DNA from: Orychophragmus violaceus
Lineage: Eukaryota; Streptophyta; Magnoliopsida; Brassicales; Brassicaceae
Direction of reading: 5' to 3'
Assembly (NCBI GenBank): GCA_030180135.1
Contig: CM058236.1
Span: 60,167,728-60,231,727 of the forward strand
Length of the DNA stretch: 64,000 bases
Part shown: positions 12,306 through 26,200 of the stretch, in pieces
Position numbering within the stretch: the stretch's first letter is position 1
How the letters are laid out: every line of letters starts with the position of its first letter
Program-made: the position numbers and the translations under genes
Notes under the pieces: model-generated
What the model saw: the letters and a program-made list of their open reading frames with translations, nothing else
What the model was told of the DNA's origin: nothing
Database searches by the model: none

Positions 12306-13616
12306 TCAAACATCCTCTTGAGTTATAGGCTTTAAACACATTCCCTTTGATGATTTTACAACTTGATCTCGTGACAAACCTTTAGTAAATGGATCCGCTA
12401 GGTTGTCAGCTGATTTGATATAATCTATTGTGATTACACCACTTGAGATCAGATGTCTAATGGTTTTATATCGTCTTATTATATGACGTGATTTACCATT
12501 ATAGAGATTATTCAATGCCCGGGCTATAGCCGATTGGCTATCGCAGTGCACACGTAATGCCGGAACTGGTTTCTCCCACAATGGAATATCTTTCATGAAA
12601 CTCCGAAGCCATTCAGCCTCTTCAACAACTTTGTCTAGTGCTATGAATTCAGACTCCATGGTTGATCTAGCCAGTAGAGTTTGTTTGGAAGATTTCCATG
12701 ATACTGCTCCACCTCCAAGGGTAAAGACATATCTACTTGTAGATTTCAAATTTTTGGAATCAGATATCCAGTTTGCGTCACTGTATCTTTCCAAAATTGC
12801 GGGTTCTCTACTGGAGACCATAACTTTTCGTATATCTTAAGTAATTTAATACTCTCGTTATGGCTTTCCAGTGTTTGTGACCTGGATTACTTGTGTAGCG
12901 ACTTAGTACGTTTACTGCATGTGCCAAATCTGGTCTAGTAAGGTTGGTTAAGTACATAAGACTCCCAATAACGCGTGCATACTCTACTTGTAACACAGCT
13001 TCACCTGAATTTTTGGTCAAGTGAAGTTGAGAATCAACTGGAGTTTTTGCCGTGCCGTTTGAGTAGTTTTTGAATCTCTCAAGTATCTTTTCAGCATAGT
13101 GATCTTGAGACATAATGATTTCGTCTGAGGTTCTTGTGATTTTTATTCCTAGAATGACGTCTGCTAGACCCATGTCTTTCATGTCAAACTTTCCACTAAG
13201 CATGTTCTTAGTTTGTTGGATCATGTCTTTATTGCTGCCAATAATCAACATGTTATCTACATATAAGCACAATAAAATATACCCGCTTGGAGTATTCTTT
13301 ATGTAGATGCATTTATCACATTCATTTATGCTGAATCCATTTGACATGATTGTGTTGTCAAATTTTTCATGCCATTGTTTCGGAGCTTGCTTAAGTCCAT
13401 ACAATGATTTCACAAGTTTACAAACTTTGTGTTCTTTTCCCGGGACAACAAATCCTTCGGGTTGTTTCATATATATTTCTTCTTCTAAATCACCATTTAG
13501 AAAAGCAGTTTTAACATCCATTTGATGTATTTCCAGATTTCTTAAGGCTGCGATTCCAATCAGCATTCTGATTGAAGTTATTCTCGTTACAGGAGAATAG
13601 GTGTCAAAGAAGTCCG

Positions 13617-14318
13617 TGAAGGAATTTCTAGCAGTTCTAATCAGGATTAGCAACCCTAGTCTGAATTCCGAGCCTAGGATCTAAGGTTCAAGTAATTGAA
13701 TCTATGGGATCTCAGATTTACCTGATGATTAGCAGCGGAAGGTTTGCAGATAATCGAGATCACGAAGCACCTCAAACGCTGTGCCTCTACTGGTATCCAC
13801 ACGCACACAAACTGGACAGGAGGGATGCTAGTGCCTGTAAGAGATCTAATCTCTAAAGAGGTTTCTATCTCGTTCTGGTGGCTGTGAATTAGGTTAGAAA
13901 TCAGTTTAGGTCGACCATATATCTTATATATGTCGACTTAAACCATAACGGAATTAACCAACGATTAAACCGAATTAATCTGATTAATCCGCGAGTTGCA
14001 TCGATCGATGCACTATCTGCATCGATCGATGCACTATCTGCATCGATCGACACTGCCCCAAAATATTGATATTGAATGCATATCAAATATGCATTCACTG
14101 GATCATTACATTAATGATCAACCTCGTATTTAACGCCCAGTTTGCTTAGGTGTGTGACCCTGTAGGATCATATAACACTAGCAATGAGTTCTCAACTCAT
14201 TGATCATAAGTGGCTTCTAGCAAAGCGTTATGACTACCTAGTGTTATGTGATTGTCTCATCTCGACAATACGACTTTCACTTAGAGTAAGTACAATAGAT
14301 TTCAGGACATTCCCAACA
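13617..14318 (-). repeat. Copia-B 3' LTR (702 bp)
   Basis: Pairs with 20177-20836. It carries two extra copies of a 21-bp unit (13998-14018, 14019-14039; gcatcgatcgatgcactatct), each containing the palindrome tgcatcgatcgatgca. The partner LTR has none of these units, only the gcatcgatcgacactg segment that follows them here. Confidence 0.93.
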
Positions 14319-15149
14319 ATCTCCCACTTGTACTGGAATCATCTATTCCTTTAATCCCTTTGTAGCTATATCTCAATCTAGCATAAGGCAAGAACTGTGT
14401 CATCCTTATTAAGCCAGATCACGTTTATCGAATCCCAATTTGTACTGATAAAACAAACGACTGACAATCACCTCGTTTGAGCGCGGCCACGCATTTCCAG
14501 TATCAAATCTTCGATAGGCCCAGAGATATTTAACTCATGTTATATAGAAGGTACAAATCCCATCTTGTTCCATCCATGTCTCTTTTATATCTCATGATAC
14601 GCCTAATCAGTGTCTTTATGATCACTAGTTACGGCTGACGTTTGACAAAGTCAAGACGAACCAATCCATATAAGAGAGGACATGATGAACTCAGGTCTAA
14701 GGACTACACTCTTTAGTCGTAATGAGAAACTCTTATGACACTCATATAACATCTTGTAGAGTTCTCATTAACGGGTCAAGTCCGATCATGTGTTCTCTAA
14801 CACATATCTATGTGATTGAATTTAATACACTTATTAAATGACTCCATGAAACATAGTCATCAGTCACCTCACATACTAGTCTCACGTGGTTGTTAATGTC
14901 CCATTTTAACAACCTCGACTAGGGACCATTTATAATTTATGTCATTAGTTTCTTATAGGGTTTCATGATCAAGTCACATACTTGATGACCTATAAAATGC
15001 CATAAATTACTTTGGGACAACTATTTAATAACACAATTAAATAATGCTGAAACAATTTCATTAAAATAACATAACCAAATTATGTTTTACGAACATCAAG
15101 TCATAACTAAAAACCAAATATAACTCCCACTGAAAACAAGATCATATCT

Positions 15150-18100
15150 TAAGAAATCTAATGCCTACAACAGTAGTGTGAAACTCATGCTTAGGCCTTG
15201 GGAGGGGTTTGGTCAGTGAATCAGCTACGTTTTCATCCGTCGGGACTCTGCTGATCTTCACATCTCCTCTATTCACAATATCACGTATAAGGTGATATCT
15301 CCTTTATATGTGTTTGGATTTCTGGTGTGATCTAGGTTCCTTTGCTTGCGCAATGGCTCCATTGTTGTCACAATACAAAGCCACTGGCTCAGAAATGCTA
15401 GGAATCACACCAAGTTCAGTAATGAACTTCTTGATCCAAACAGCCTCCTTTGCCGCTTCAGAAGCATCGAGGTACTCAGCTTCAGTTGTGGAATATGCTA
15501 CAGTGTCCTGCTTGGAACTCTTCCAGCTGACTGCACCGCCATTCAGGCAGAAGATGTAACCAGATTGCGATCGGAAATCATCTTTGTCTGTCTGAAAACT
15601 TGCGCCTGTGTAACCACTTACTACCAGCTCATCACTTCCTCCATACACCAAGAATTTATCCTTAGTATTTCTCAAATACTTCAGAATATTCTTGACTGCT
15701 GTCCAGTGACTTTCACCTGGATCCGATTGGTATCTACTCGTCATGCTTAAAGCACAAGCAACATCTGGACGAGTACAGAGCATGGCATACATGATGGATC
15801 CCAACGCCGAGGCATAGGGAATCCGACTCATGCGTTCTCGCTCAGCAGGTGTCTCAGGACACTGCTTCTTGCTGAGACTTATGCCATAAGACATTGGTAT
15901 GAAGCCCTTCTTGGAATCTTGCATTCTGAACCTGTGTAAGACTTTATCGATATAAGTGTCTTGACACAGTCCAATCAACTTGTTTAATCTATCTCTATAG
16001 ATTCTTATTCCAAGAATGTACGCGGCTTCTCCCATGTCTTTCATTGAAAAACAACTTCCGAGCCAAGTCTTAACAGACTGTAACAACGGAACGTCATTTC
16101 CGAGAAGAAGTATGTCATCTACATACAACACGAGAAATGCAACTGCGCTCCCACTAGTCTTCTTGTAAACACATGGTTCCTCTTCGTTCCTGATGAAGTC
16201 AAACTCTTTGACTGCTTCATCAAAACGAAGATTCCAACTCCGAGATGCTTGCTTCAATCCATAAATGGATCGATGAAGCTTGCATACTTTCCTAGCAGCA
16301 TTAGGATCGATGAAACCTTCGGGCTGTGTCATGTACACATCCTCTTCCAGAATTCCATTAAGGAAAGCTGTTTTCACGTCCATCTACCAGATCTCATAAT
16401 CATAATGAGCAGCTGTTGCTAGGAGAATCCGAATGCATTTAAGCATGCCACAGGTGAATAGGTTTCTTCATAGTCTATACCATGAATTTGTTTGAAACCT
16501 TTTGCCACCAGCCTTGCTATATATCTGAATATTTCCATCCACATCAATTTTCTTCTTGAAAATCCATTTACACTCAATGGGTCTTGCACCATCGGGTAAA
16601 TCAACCAAAGTCCATACTTGGTTCTGTGACATGGATCCCATTTCGGATTCAGCGGCTTTCAGCCACTTTTCGGAGTCAGGGCTCATCATCGCTTCTTCGT
16701 AATTCACGGGCTCGTCACTGTCAATGATCAATAAATCATGACAATTGGTTACGAGAAATCCATATCTCTCGGGTTCGTGACTGATCCTTCCGGATCGGCG
16801 AATTTCAGGCTCCACAGGCGCCGTCTCTACAACTCTTTGTAGATCCAACTGTTGCTCTTCCTCTACGGGTTGAGCATTTTCCTGCGGTTCTCGAACTTCT
16901 TCGAGTTGTACTTTACTCCCACTATTTCTCTTGGAAAGAAATTCTCTCTCAAGAAAGACGCAGTTCCGAGCAACAAACACTTTGTTCTCGGATTGGTTGT
17001 AAAAGTAATATGCCTTGGATTCCTTAGGATAACCAACGAAGTAGCATTTATCAGATTTGGGTTCAAGCTTATCTGTAATTAATCTCTAAACATAAGCTTC
17101 ACAACCCCAAATCTTCAGGAAAGACACATTTGGAACATTTCCAGTCCACATCTCATGTGGTGTCTTTGCAACTGATTTTGACGGAACCCTATTAAGTGTA
17201 AACGCAGACGTTTCTAGAGCGTATCCCCAAAAGGATAATGGAAGAGTTGAGAGACTCATCATTGATCGAACCATATCTAATAAAGTCCAATTCCTCCTCT
17301 CAGACACACCATTCCATTGTGGTGTTCCAGGAGGAGTGAGTTGTGAAACAATTCCACAATCTCTCAAATGATCACTGAATTCTTGGCTTAAGTATTCTCC
17401 TCCACGATCTGATCGAAGAGCCTTAATACTTTTGCCAAGTTGATTCTGTACTTCATTTTGGAACTCTTTGAACTTTTCAAAGGATTCCGACTTGTGTCTC
17501 ATTAAATAGACATAGCCATACCTGCTGAAATCATCAGTGAAGGTAATGAAGTATCGAAAATTTCCTCTAGCACTTGTGCTCATTGGGCCGCATACATCCG
17601 TATGTATAAGGCCCAATAGGTCACTGGCCCTTTCATTTTGTTTGTTGAAAGGGGCCTTTGCCATTTTGCCTAGTAAACAAGATTCACATTTCTCACATGA
17701 TTCATAATCAAATGAGCCCAAAAGCCCATCACTATGGAGCTTTTGAATCCGTTTCTCGTTTATGTGGCCCAAACGACAATGCCATAGAAAAGTCTGATTT
17801 GTGTCATTTGACTTGAATCTCTTGGTGTTAATGTTATAGATTTGTGTGCTTTGGTTTAGAACATAAAGCCCATTCTCTAATGGGCTGCTACCATAAAATA
17901 TATCATTGTAATCAAAAGAACAACATTTATTCTTAATTGAAAACTGATATCCTTCTAAATCCAAAACAGGAATAGAAATAAAGCAGGTACATAGTAGCAA
18001 TTGTGAAGTTCTAAAACCAAACCAGAAGGTAAAGACAAGTTAAATGTTCCTACGGCTAATGCATCAACTCTTGCTCCATTTCCAACGCGCATGTCCACTT

Positions 18101-18995
18101 GTCCCTTTTCCAACGTCCTACTGTTGCTTAGGTCCTGAAGATGAAGTCTCGAAAGTCTTCTTCTTCTTTTTCTTCTCTTCCAAGAATTTGTTGCAATTTC
18201 TCTTCCAATGCCCAGGCTCTTTACAGTAATGGCACTTATCAGTCTCAGATGGGCCCGGCTTGGGCTTCGGGGCTGGCGCAGGCGTGTCCTGGTTCTCAAC
18301 CTGGACTGCCTTGCCCTTTCCCTTGCCTTTTCCAAGTTTCTTAAACTTCTTACCCCCTTGTACCATAAGTACATTAGGAGTGCCCTTCTTGATATTAGGC
18401 TCAGCTGTCTTGAGCATGCCATGCAGTTCAGTCAACGTCTTCGTCAAGTTGTTCATGTTATAGTTCATAACAAACTGATCATAACTTGACGGCAGTGACT
18501 GCAGAATGATGTCAGTAGCCAACTCTTGGCTAATGGGACAGTCTAGCCTCCCCAGGTTATCAATATAACCATCATCTTAATGACATGAGGACTGACCGGA
18601 CTGTCCTTTGGTAGCTTGCATTCAATGAGAGATTTAACCGTCTGGTATCTCTCAGTTCGTGCTTGCTCCTGAAACATGCTTTTCAGGCTAGTAATCATCT
18701 CCACTGGCGACTCCACGTTCTCGTATTGCTTCTGCAAATCCGAGTTCATGGTAGCCAACATGAGACAATTCACATCGACCACATCATTGGAATGCTTATC
18801 CCAAGCACTCCTTTCTGCATGTGCAGCATTGGCTCTCGGTTTTTCAGGGAGAACAGTTTCCAGGACATAGTCCCTTTTCTCCTGCTTGAGAACAATTCTC
18901 AAGTTCCGATACCATTCGAGAAAATTTGATCCATTTAACTTGTCCTTCTCAAGGACGGATCGTAGGGAGAAAGAGTTATTATGAGTGTTAGTCAT
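15150..18995 (-). pseudogene. Copia-B gag-pol polyprotein, broken
   Basis: This is homologous to the Copia-C polyprotein along its whole length. From ATG at 18995 the order is: gag UBN2-like region (MTNTHNNSFSLRSVLEKDKL); a frameshift near 18545; CCHC knuckle CHYCKEPGHWKRNC about 18220; a frameshift or deletion near 18000-18120 that removes the protease active-site segment; GAG-pre-integrase and integrase (HTDVCGPM, RSDRGGEY, 17650-17350); a stop near 17085; and RT with YVDDILLLGN at about 16100. RNase H ends early at a stop at 15304-15306, with the rest of the domain readable down to about 15150. Frameshifts at about 16470 and 16400 also break RT. It is not functional. Confidence 0.92.
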
Positions 18996-19190
18996 AGCTG
19001 AGAACAAAGAAAGGAAAAGGTTTAGTTATGATGTTCAAGAAATGAGAAATCTTAACTTTTAAGAAAACTCGCATTATATTCAAAACAATGTTTCCTCAGA
19101 TGAATATAATGATCCAAGACCCATACTTCACTAAACTTGAGTGAGCCACTGGCTATCACCCAAATTTAGCTATCTAGGTAAGCAACAACT

Positions 19191-20163
19191 TTGCTAGTTA
19201 TATCCAATATAACTCTTGGTTGTGGATTTACATCTCATGCCCAATCCACCTGATGTCTCTGAGCCCAAAACGATTTTGATGACCCAGTCAAGTAAACCAA
19301 TCTCTTCAGTCATGTAATTGTTGATGCCTTGCACTGCAAGCCCATCAACACGATTATTTCCTGCCTTACTCATGTAATTGTTGATACCTTGCACTGCAAG
19401 CCTATCGTACAATGAAATGAGTCTTGACAGTTGACAAGATTGGAAAGACATCAAGTATCACTTGATATTTGGTTGAGGAACGGAACCTTTTAAAACGTTC
19501 AGTTTTATTATGTTTTAATTCTTACAACTTAATGATTTATCTTGCTTCGGTTTTGTGATTTCAGGTTCAATAACCTAATCATCAAATCTGATGTCGACCG
19601 ACACTACTATAGTGTCGATCGATGCAGGATAACCAAAAACAATCCGCGATAACCGATCAATCCAATTGATCCGGTTTTGAATACCGGTCAGCGTCGATCG
19701 ATGCTACATTAGCATCGGTCGATGTCAACCTAATCAAACCAATCGCAATTAAACAATTCACAGTGTTCGACCATCATTAACCAAGCTCGATAACCGGTCC
19801 AATCCAATTGAACCGATTCATCAATCTCGCGAGGTTTGTGTCGACCGACACAACATTTGTGTCGATCGACACTAGGCGAAAACTGAGTTTTATTCGGGTT
19901 TTCGCCCTGTGTCGATCGATGCCGGATTGGCAACGATCGACACCATGCGAAAAACCCTAAATTTTATTTGGGCTTTCGCCCTGTGTCGATCGATACCGGA
20001 TTGGCATCGATCGACACCATGCGAAAAAGCCCTAAAACGTTTTCGAACCGAACCCTAAACTAGGTTTTCATGAAAACGAATTTTAGCAAGTTTGTATCAA
20101 CCATACACAGATTCAGATTCAACTAATCTAATCAACATGCTACAGATTCAATGGAACCCTAAA
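19191..20163 (-). other. Copia-B 5' leader with GATCG palindrome repeats
   Basis: Non-coding leader between the primer-binding site and gag. Bases 19591-20011 contain a dozen or so variants of gtgtcgatcgacac, catcgatcgatg and gtcgaccgacac. A roughly 74-bp tandem duplication is visible with unit starts at 19901 and 19975 (ttcgccctgtgtcgatcg). A second local duplication at about 19314-19400 repeats catgtaattgttgatgcct. Confidence 0.75.
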
Positions 20164-20175
20164 GCTCTGATACCA
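20164..20175 (-). promoter_or_regulatory. Copia-B primer-binding site (initiator tRNA-Met)
   Basis: The minus strand reads TGGTATCAGAGC one base from the 5' LTR, complementary to the 3' end of plant initiator tRNA-Met. Confidence 0.9.
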
Positions 20176-20176
20176 C

Positions 20177-20836
20177 TGAAGGAATTTTTAGCAGTTCTAA
20201 TCAGGATTAGCAACCCTAGTCTGAATTCCGAGCCTAGGATCTAAGGTTCAAGTAATTGAATCTATGGGATCTCAGATTTACCTGATGATTAGCAGCGGAA
20301 GGTTTGCAGATAATCGAGATCACAAAGCACCTCAAACGCTGTGCCTCTACTGGTATCCACACGCACACAAACTGGACAGGAGGGATGCTAGTGCATGTAA
20401 GAGATCTAATCTCTAAAGAGGTTTCTATCTCGTTCTGGTGGCTGTGAATTAGGTTAGAAATCAGTTTAGGTCGATCATATATCTTATATATGTCGACTTA
20501 AACCATAACGGAATTAACCAACGATTAAACTGAATTAATCTGATTAATCCGCGAGTTGCATCGATCGACACTGCCCCAGAATATTGATATCGAATGCATA
20601 TCAAATATGCATTCACTGGATCATTACATTAATGATCAACCTCGTCTTTAACGCCCAATTTGCTTAGGTGTGTGACCCTGTAGGATCATATAACACTAGC
20701 AATGAGTTCTCAACTCATTGATCATAAGTGGTTTCTAGCAAAGCGTTATGACTACCTAGTGTTATGTGATTGTCTCATCTCGACAATATGACTTTCACTT
20801 AGAGTAAGTACAATAGATTTCAGGACATTCCCAACA
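20177..20836 (-). repeat. Copia-B 5' LTR (660 bp)
   Basis: Pairs with 13617-14318. It starts tgaaggaattttt and ends gacattcccaaca on the plus strand. Confidence 0.93.
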
Positions 20837-21853
20837 GTCCGACCTTCTTTCTGTCAGAATCCTTGTACCACAAGTCTAGCCTTGTACTTATCAATTGAGC
20901 CATCTGTTTTCAATTTTGTTTTAAATATCCATTTACACCCTAGTGCTTTAAACCCTTCAGGTAGATCGGTTATTTCCCATGTATTGTTTTGCATAATGGA
21001 GTCGATCTCACTATTGACAGATTCCTTCCAAGAAGGTGCGTCTGGTGTAGACAAGGCTTTAGTGTACGTTCTTGGTTCATTCTGTAGGAGAAAGACCATC
21101 ATGAAGTCAGGACCGAAAGATTTCTCCTTACGAGCTCTTTTGCTTTGTCTAGGTTCTTCTTCTTCGTCCACTTCTTGTAATGAACCACCAGAAGTACTAG
21201 CCTCATTTATAGAAGTGCTAGGGTCTTTCTCTTCATGCTATCGTTTTTTATCCTTACATGGAAAGATATGTTCAAAGAAAGACACATTCCTTGATTCCAT
21301 TATTGTATTTACATGGATATCTGGTACGTCTGATTTGTGAACCAGAAACCGATAAGCACTACTATTGTGTGCATATCCAATGAAGATACAATCAACTGTC
21401 TTAGGTCCGACTGAGACCTTTTTCGGAGGTGGTATTGCGACTTTTGCTAGGCACCCCCACACTTTCAGGTATTTGTACGAAGGTACTTTACCTTTCCAAA
21501 GTTCATATGGCGTTTTGCCAGTTACTTTGTGCGGTATTTTGTTGAGGATATAGTTTGTGGTAAGGAGCGCTTCCCCCCACAGGTTCTGGGGTAGCCCAGA
21601 TTCCTGCAACATTGCATTCATCATTTCTTTTAGAGTTCGGTTCTTTCGTTCCGCAACTCCGTTAGATTCTGGTGAGTAGGGAGTGGTAGTTTGATGTATA
21701 ATGCCCTTTTCTTGACAAAACACATTAAATGGTCCATCATATTCACCTCCTCTATCACTTCTAACTATTTTTATAGTTTTACCGAGTTGATTTTCAACTT
21801 CGAGTTTATATTCTTTGAATTTCTCCAAGACTTTAGCTTTACTACGCAACAAG

Positions 21854-22416
21854 TGTTGGATCGTTTAGTGTCTCCTGATTCAATTCTCAGATTGATTCAT
21901 CCTACTAAACATGCAGATCTAGGTTCTCTTGATTAGAAACATAATAGATCTCACCTGTTACCTTGTTTATGCAGCGGAATGGGAGGTAAGGGTCAGAGAT
22001 CAGCAGAACCACCAAGAGATGGATCCTCCAAAGGCTCAGAAGTGGCTTGGGGAAAAAGAGCTAGGGCAAGATTTTAATTAAAAACCCTTGTCCAGTCTTG
22101 TTGGGCCTTTTGGGCCCAATTCCCATTCTGATTAAATCCCTTGGATTTAATCAGGCCCTTTAGTCTCTCTTAGTACAGTAAATGCCTAGCACTTTTACCG
22201 TACTTCTGCTAAACCGTTCCTTCGTATTTTCCCGTTAGCTTAGGCGTGTGACCCATATGGGATCATATAATAAAGGCAATAAGTCCAAGACTTATAGATC
22301 ATGAGCGGACTCTAGCAAGCCATCATGACCCCCAGTATTATATGACTTATGTCTGATCATTGACATACTCTTACTTTCTAGAGACAGTACAGAGATTACT
22401 GGACATAATTCCAACA
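21854..22416 (-). repeat. Copia-C 3' LTR (563 bp)
   Basis: Starts tgttggatcg and ends ataattccaaca on the plus strand. It follows the polypurine tract at 22417-22428 (minus strand caagtgggagat). Confidence 0.96.
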
Positions 22417-22428
22417 ATCTCCCACTTG

Positions 22429-23267
22429 AACTGGAATCTCTGTATTCATAATCCTTTTGTCTCAATATCTCGATTAGTCATAAGGCAAGATTAGTGTCAT
22501 CCTTATAAAGCCTAATCTTGTTCATCGGACTCTGATTTGATACTGACAATCCAAACGACTCGGGAAAGTCCGTTTGAGCATGGCCATGCATTTTCCAGTA
22601 TTCAAATCTCCGATTGGCCTAGAGATATTCACTCCATTTATATTGGAGGGACAAATTCCGTCTTGTTCCATCACTGTGAACTACTCATTTCATAATACAC
22701 CCAAACAAGGTCCTTATAACTATCGCTTAACGACAGCATTAGACAATGATCAAAGCGCATTAGTTCATGTGCAGTCACATGCATGCGAACTCAGGTCTAA
22801 GGACTATACTCTATAGTCGTAGTAAGAATCTCTTATGACACATATATAAATATCCTGAAGAGTTCTTATTATCGGGTCTTGTCCGGTCGTATGTACCCCA
22901 ACATACACCTATGTATTGACTTTGATGCCGTGCATCTATGACATCCTGAGACTTTGTCATAAGTCACATACCAATCTAGTCTCACACGGTTGTTGGTGTT
23001 CCAATTTCAACAACCTTCGACTAGGGACATTATGATATAAGCCATCTATCAAATATAGGGTCTCATGATCAAGCTAAATGACTTTGATAACTCAAGATCA
23101 AGTCACTTACTTCGATGACCTATAAAATGGTTCATATCATTTTGGAACGATTATTTCATCACAGTTAAAATAATCTTTAAATAATAATTTCATTAAACAT
23201 AAGAAAATGTTTTACAAGAACATATCAATAACTAAATAAAGCCCTCAAACTCCCACTCAAATTTAGA
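22429..23267. other. Copia-C 3' untranslated region
   Basis: About 840 bp without an ORF between the polyprotein stop and the polypurine tract. It is similar in layout and wording to the corresponding Copia-B stretch (14331-15150), for example cataaggcaagat and ctcaggtctaaggacta, which supports a close relationship of the two elements. Confidence 0.7.
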
Positions 23268-26200
23268 TTACATTTCAATGTCTCTAATGCCTACAGCTTC
23301 AGTCAAGAACTCGAGCTTAGGTCTTGGGAGTGGCCTTGTCAATGGATCAGCGACGTTATCATCTGTCTGAACTCGGCTGATCTTGACTTCCTTTCTATTA
23401 ATGATATCACGTATCAAGTGAAATCTTCTTAGGACATGCTTGGATTTCTGGTGTGATCTTGGTTCCTTTGCCTGAGCAATAGCACCATTGTTATCACAAA
23501 ACAGTGCCAGAGGCTCAGCCGCATTTGGTATCACACCTAGTTCAATAATGAACTTTCGTATCCAAACAGCTTCCTTCGCAGCTTCTGAAGCGGCGATATA
23601 TTCAGCTTCTGTAGTGGAATCAGCAACGGTGTCTTGCTTGGAGCTTCTCCAACTGATTGCACCGCCATTCAGACAAAAGATATAACTGGACTGTGACCGG
23701 AAATCATCTTGGTCTGTCTGGAAACTTGCGTCCGTGAATCCACTGACTTTAAGCACATCACTTCCTCCGTACACCAAGAACTTATCCTTAGTATGTCTTA
23801 GATACTTCAGGATATTCTTGACGGCAATCCAATGGTTTTCACCTGGATTCGACTGGTATCTACTCGTCATGCTCAATGCATAAGCAACATCAGGACGAGT
23901 ACAGATCATGGCATACATGATAGATCCTATTGCAGATGCATAAGGAATATTCTTCATGCGCTCAAGCTCAGCAGCCGTTGTAGGGCTCTGTTTTTTGCTT
24001 AGCGTTGTGCCATGTACCATTGGCGTGAAGCCCTTCTTGGAATCTTTCATGCTGAATCTCTGTAGGACTTTCTCAATGTATGAATCTTGACACAAGCCTA
24101 TCAGCCTTCTAGATCTATCCCGGTAGATCCTGATTCCAAGAACGTATGCGGCTTCACCCATGTCTTTCATGGAAAAACAACTTCCAAGCCAGTCCTTTAC
24201 AGACTTCAGCATTGGAATGTCGTTTCCGAGAAGCAGTATGTCATCGACATACAGAATAAGAAATACTATCTTGCTCCCACTAGTTTTCTTATACACGCAT
24301 TGTTCTTCTTCGTTTCTGATGAAGTCAAATTGCTTGATCGCTTCATCAAAACGAAGATTCCAGCTCCTCGATGCTTGCTTCAATCCATAAATAGATTTAT
24401 GAAGTTTGCATACTTTCCCAGCATTCTTTGGATCTATGTAACTGTCAGGTTGTGTCATATACACATCCTCTTCCAGAATACCATTCAGGAAGGCGGTTTT
24501 CACGTCCATCTGCCAAATTTCATAATCATGAAAAGCTGCAGTTGCTAGTAGAATCCGAATAGATTTCATCATAGCCACTGGGGAATAGGTTTCATCGTAA
24601 TCCACACCGTGAACTTGTCTGAAACCTTTTGCCACCAACCTGGCTTTATAAATCTGGATATTTCCATCCACGTCAATCTTCTTCTTGAAGATCCATTTGC
24701 ACTCGATGGCTTTTACACCAGCGGGTAAGTCAACCAACGAAAACACTTGGTTGACCGACATGGAGTCCATTTCGGAATCAGTGGCCTTACGCCACTTAGA
24801 GGAATCTGGGCCCATCATGGCTTGATTGAAGTTCGATGGTTCATCACCATCAATGATCAGAAGATCATGACAGTCAGTCACGAGGAATCCTTGATATCTC
24901 TCGGGTTCGTGACGGATCCTCCCGGATCTTCGAACTTCAGGTACTACAGGTTCAGGCTCTACAATTTCTTGTAGGTCCTCCTGCTGCTCTTCCTCATTAG
25001 GTTGAGCAGTATCCTGTTCATCTTGAATTTCTTCAAGCAGTACCTTACTCCCACTATCTTTCTTAGAGAGAAACTCCCTCTCAAGAAAGTTACAATCCCG
25101 GGCAACAAAAATCTTGTTCTCGGAACGCAGGTAGAAGTAATAAGCCTTGGTTTCCTTCGGATAACCAATGAAGTAGCATTTATCAGACTTTGGTGTAAGC
25201 TTGTCTGAGATTAATCTCTTGACATAGGCTTCACAACCCCAAATTCTTAGATAAGACAGCACTGGAGCCACTCCAGTCCATAATTCATATGGTGTCTTTG
25301 CTACTGCTTTCGATGGCGCTCTATTTAGAGTGAACACTGCTGTTAGCAGAGCATATCCCCAAAGGGATATTGGAAGGTCTGTGTGACTCATCATAGATCG
25401 AACCATATCCAATAAGGTCCGATTTCTCCTCTCAGACACACCATTCCATTGAGGTGTTCCAGGAGGAGTGAGTTGGGACACGATCCCACACTCTCTTAGA
25501 TGATCACTGAATTCTTGGCTTAAGTATTCTCCTCCTCGGTCGGACCGAAGAGCCTTAATGCTTTTGCCAAGTTGGTTATGTACTTCATTTTGGAATTCTC
25601 TGAACTTCTCAAAAGATTCAGACTTATGTTTCATTAAATAAACATATCCATACCTACTGAAATCATCAGTGAAGGTAATGAAGTACTGATAGTTTCCTCT
25701 TGCATTTGTGGACATTGGGCCACACACATCAGTGTGTATCAGGCCCAATAAATCACTGGCCCTCTCGTTAGGTTTATTAAAGGGGGCCCGGGTCATTTTG
25801 CCCATCATGCAGGATTCGCATTTCTCACATGACTCAAAGTCAAATGAGCCAAGAATTCCATTCGAATGGAGCCTCTTGATGCGTTTCTCGCTGATGTGCC
25901 CTAAACGACAATGCCATAGAAACGTTCGGTTCTCCTCATTAGGTTTGAACCGTTTGGTATCAATGTTATAAATTGGCGCGGATTGATCAAGTATGTAAAG
26001 CCCATTCGTAAGAGGGGCACAACCATAGAACAAATTGTTGCGATTGAAGGAACATAATTTATTCTTAACTGAAAAATCATAACCTTCCAAATCCAACAAA
26101 GAAATTGAAATAATATTTCTGCTTATCGCAGGTACAAAATAACAATTATTGAGTACTAAAACCAATTCCGAAGGTAAAGACAACAAGTATGTGCCTACAG

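Larger units (their letters stand above)
13617..20836 (-). mobile_element. Copia-B, full-length but degenerate Copia element (TSD GTCCG)
   Basis: 7220 bp inserted in the reverse transcriptase of Copia-A unit 1. The LTRs are 13617-14318 (702 bp) and 20177-20836 (660 bp), both TGAAGG...CCAACA. The duplication GTCCG is at 13612-13616 and 20837-20841, and unit 3 at about 38588 shows the uninterrupted site (aagtccgacc). The primer-binding site is complementary to initiator tRNA-Met (20164-20175) and the polypurine tract is at 14319-14330. By eye the LTRs differ at about 11 positions plus a 42-bp length difference, so the insertion is clearly older than Copia-C. The coding region is fragmented. Confidence 0.93.
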
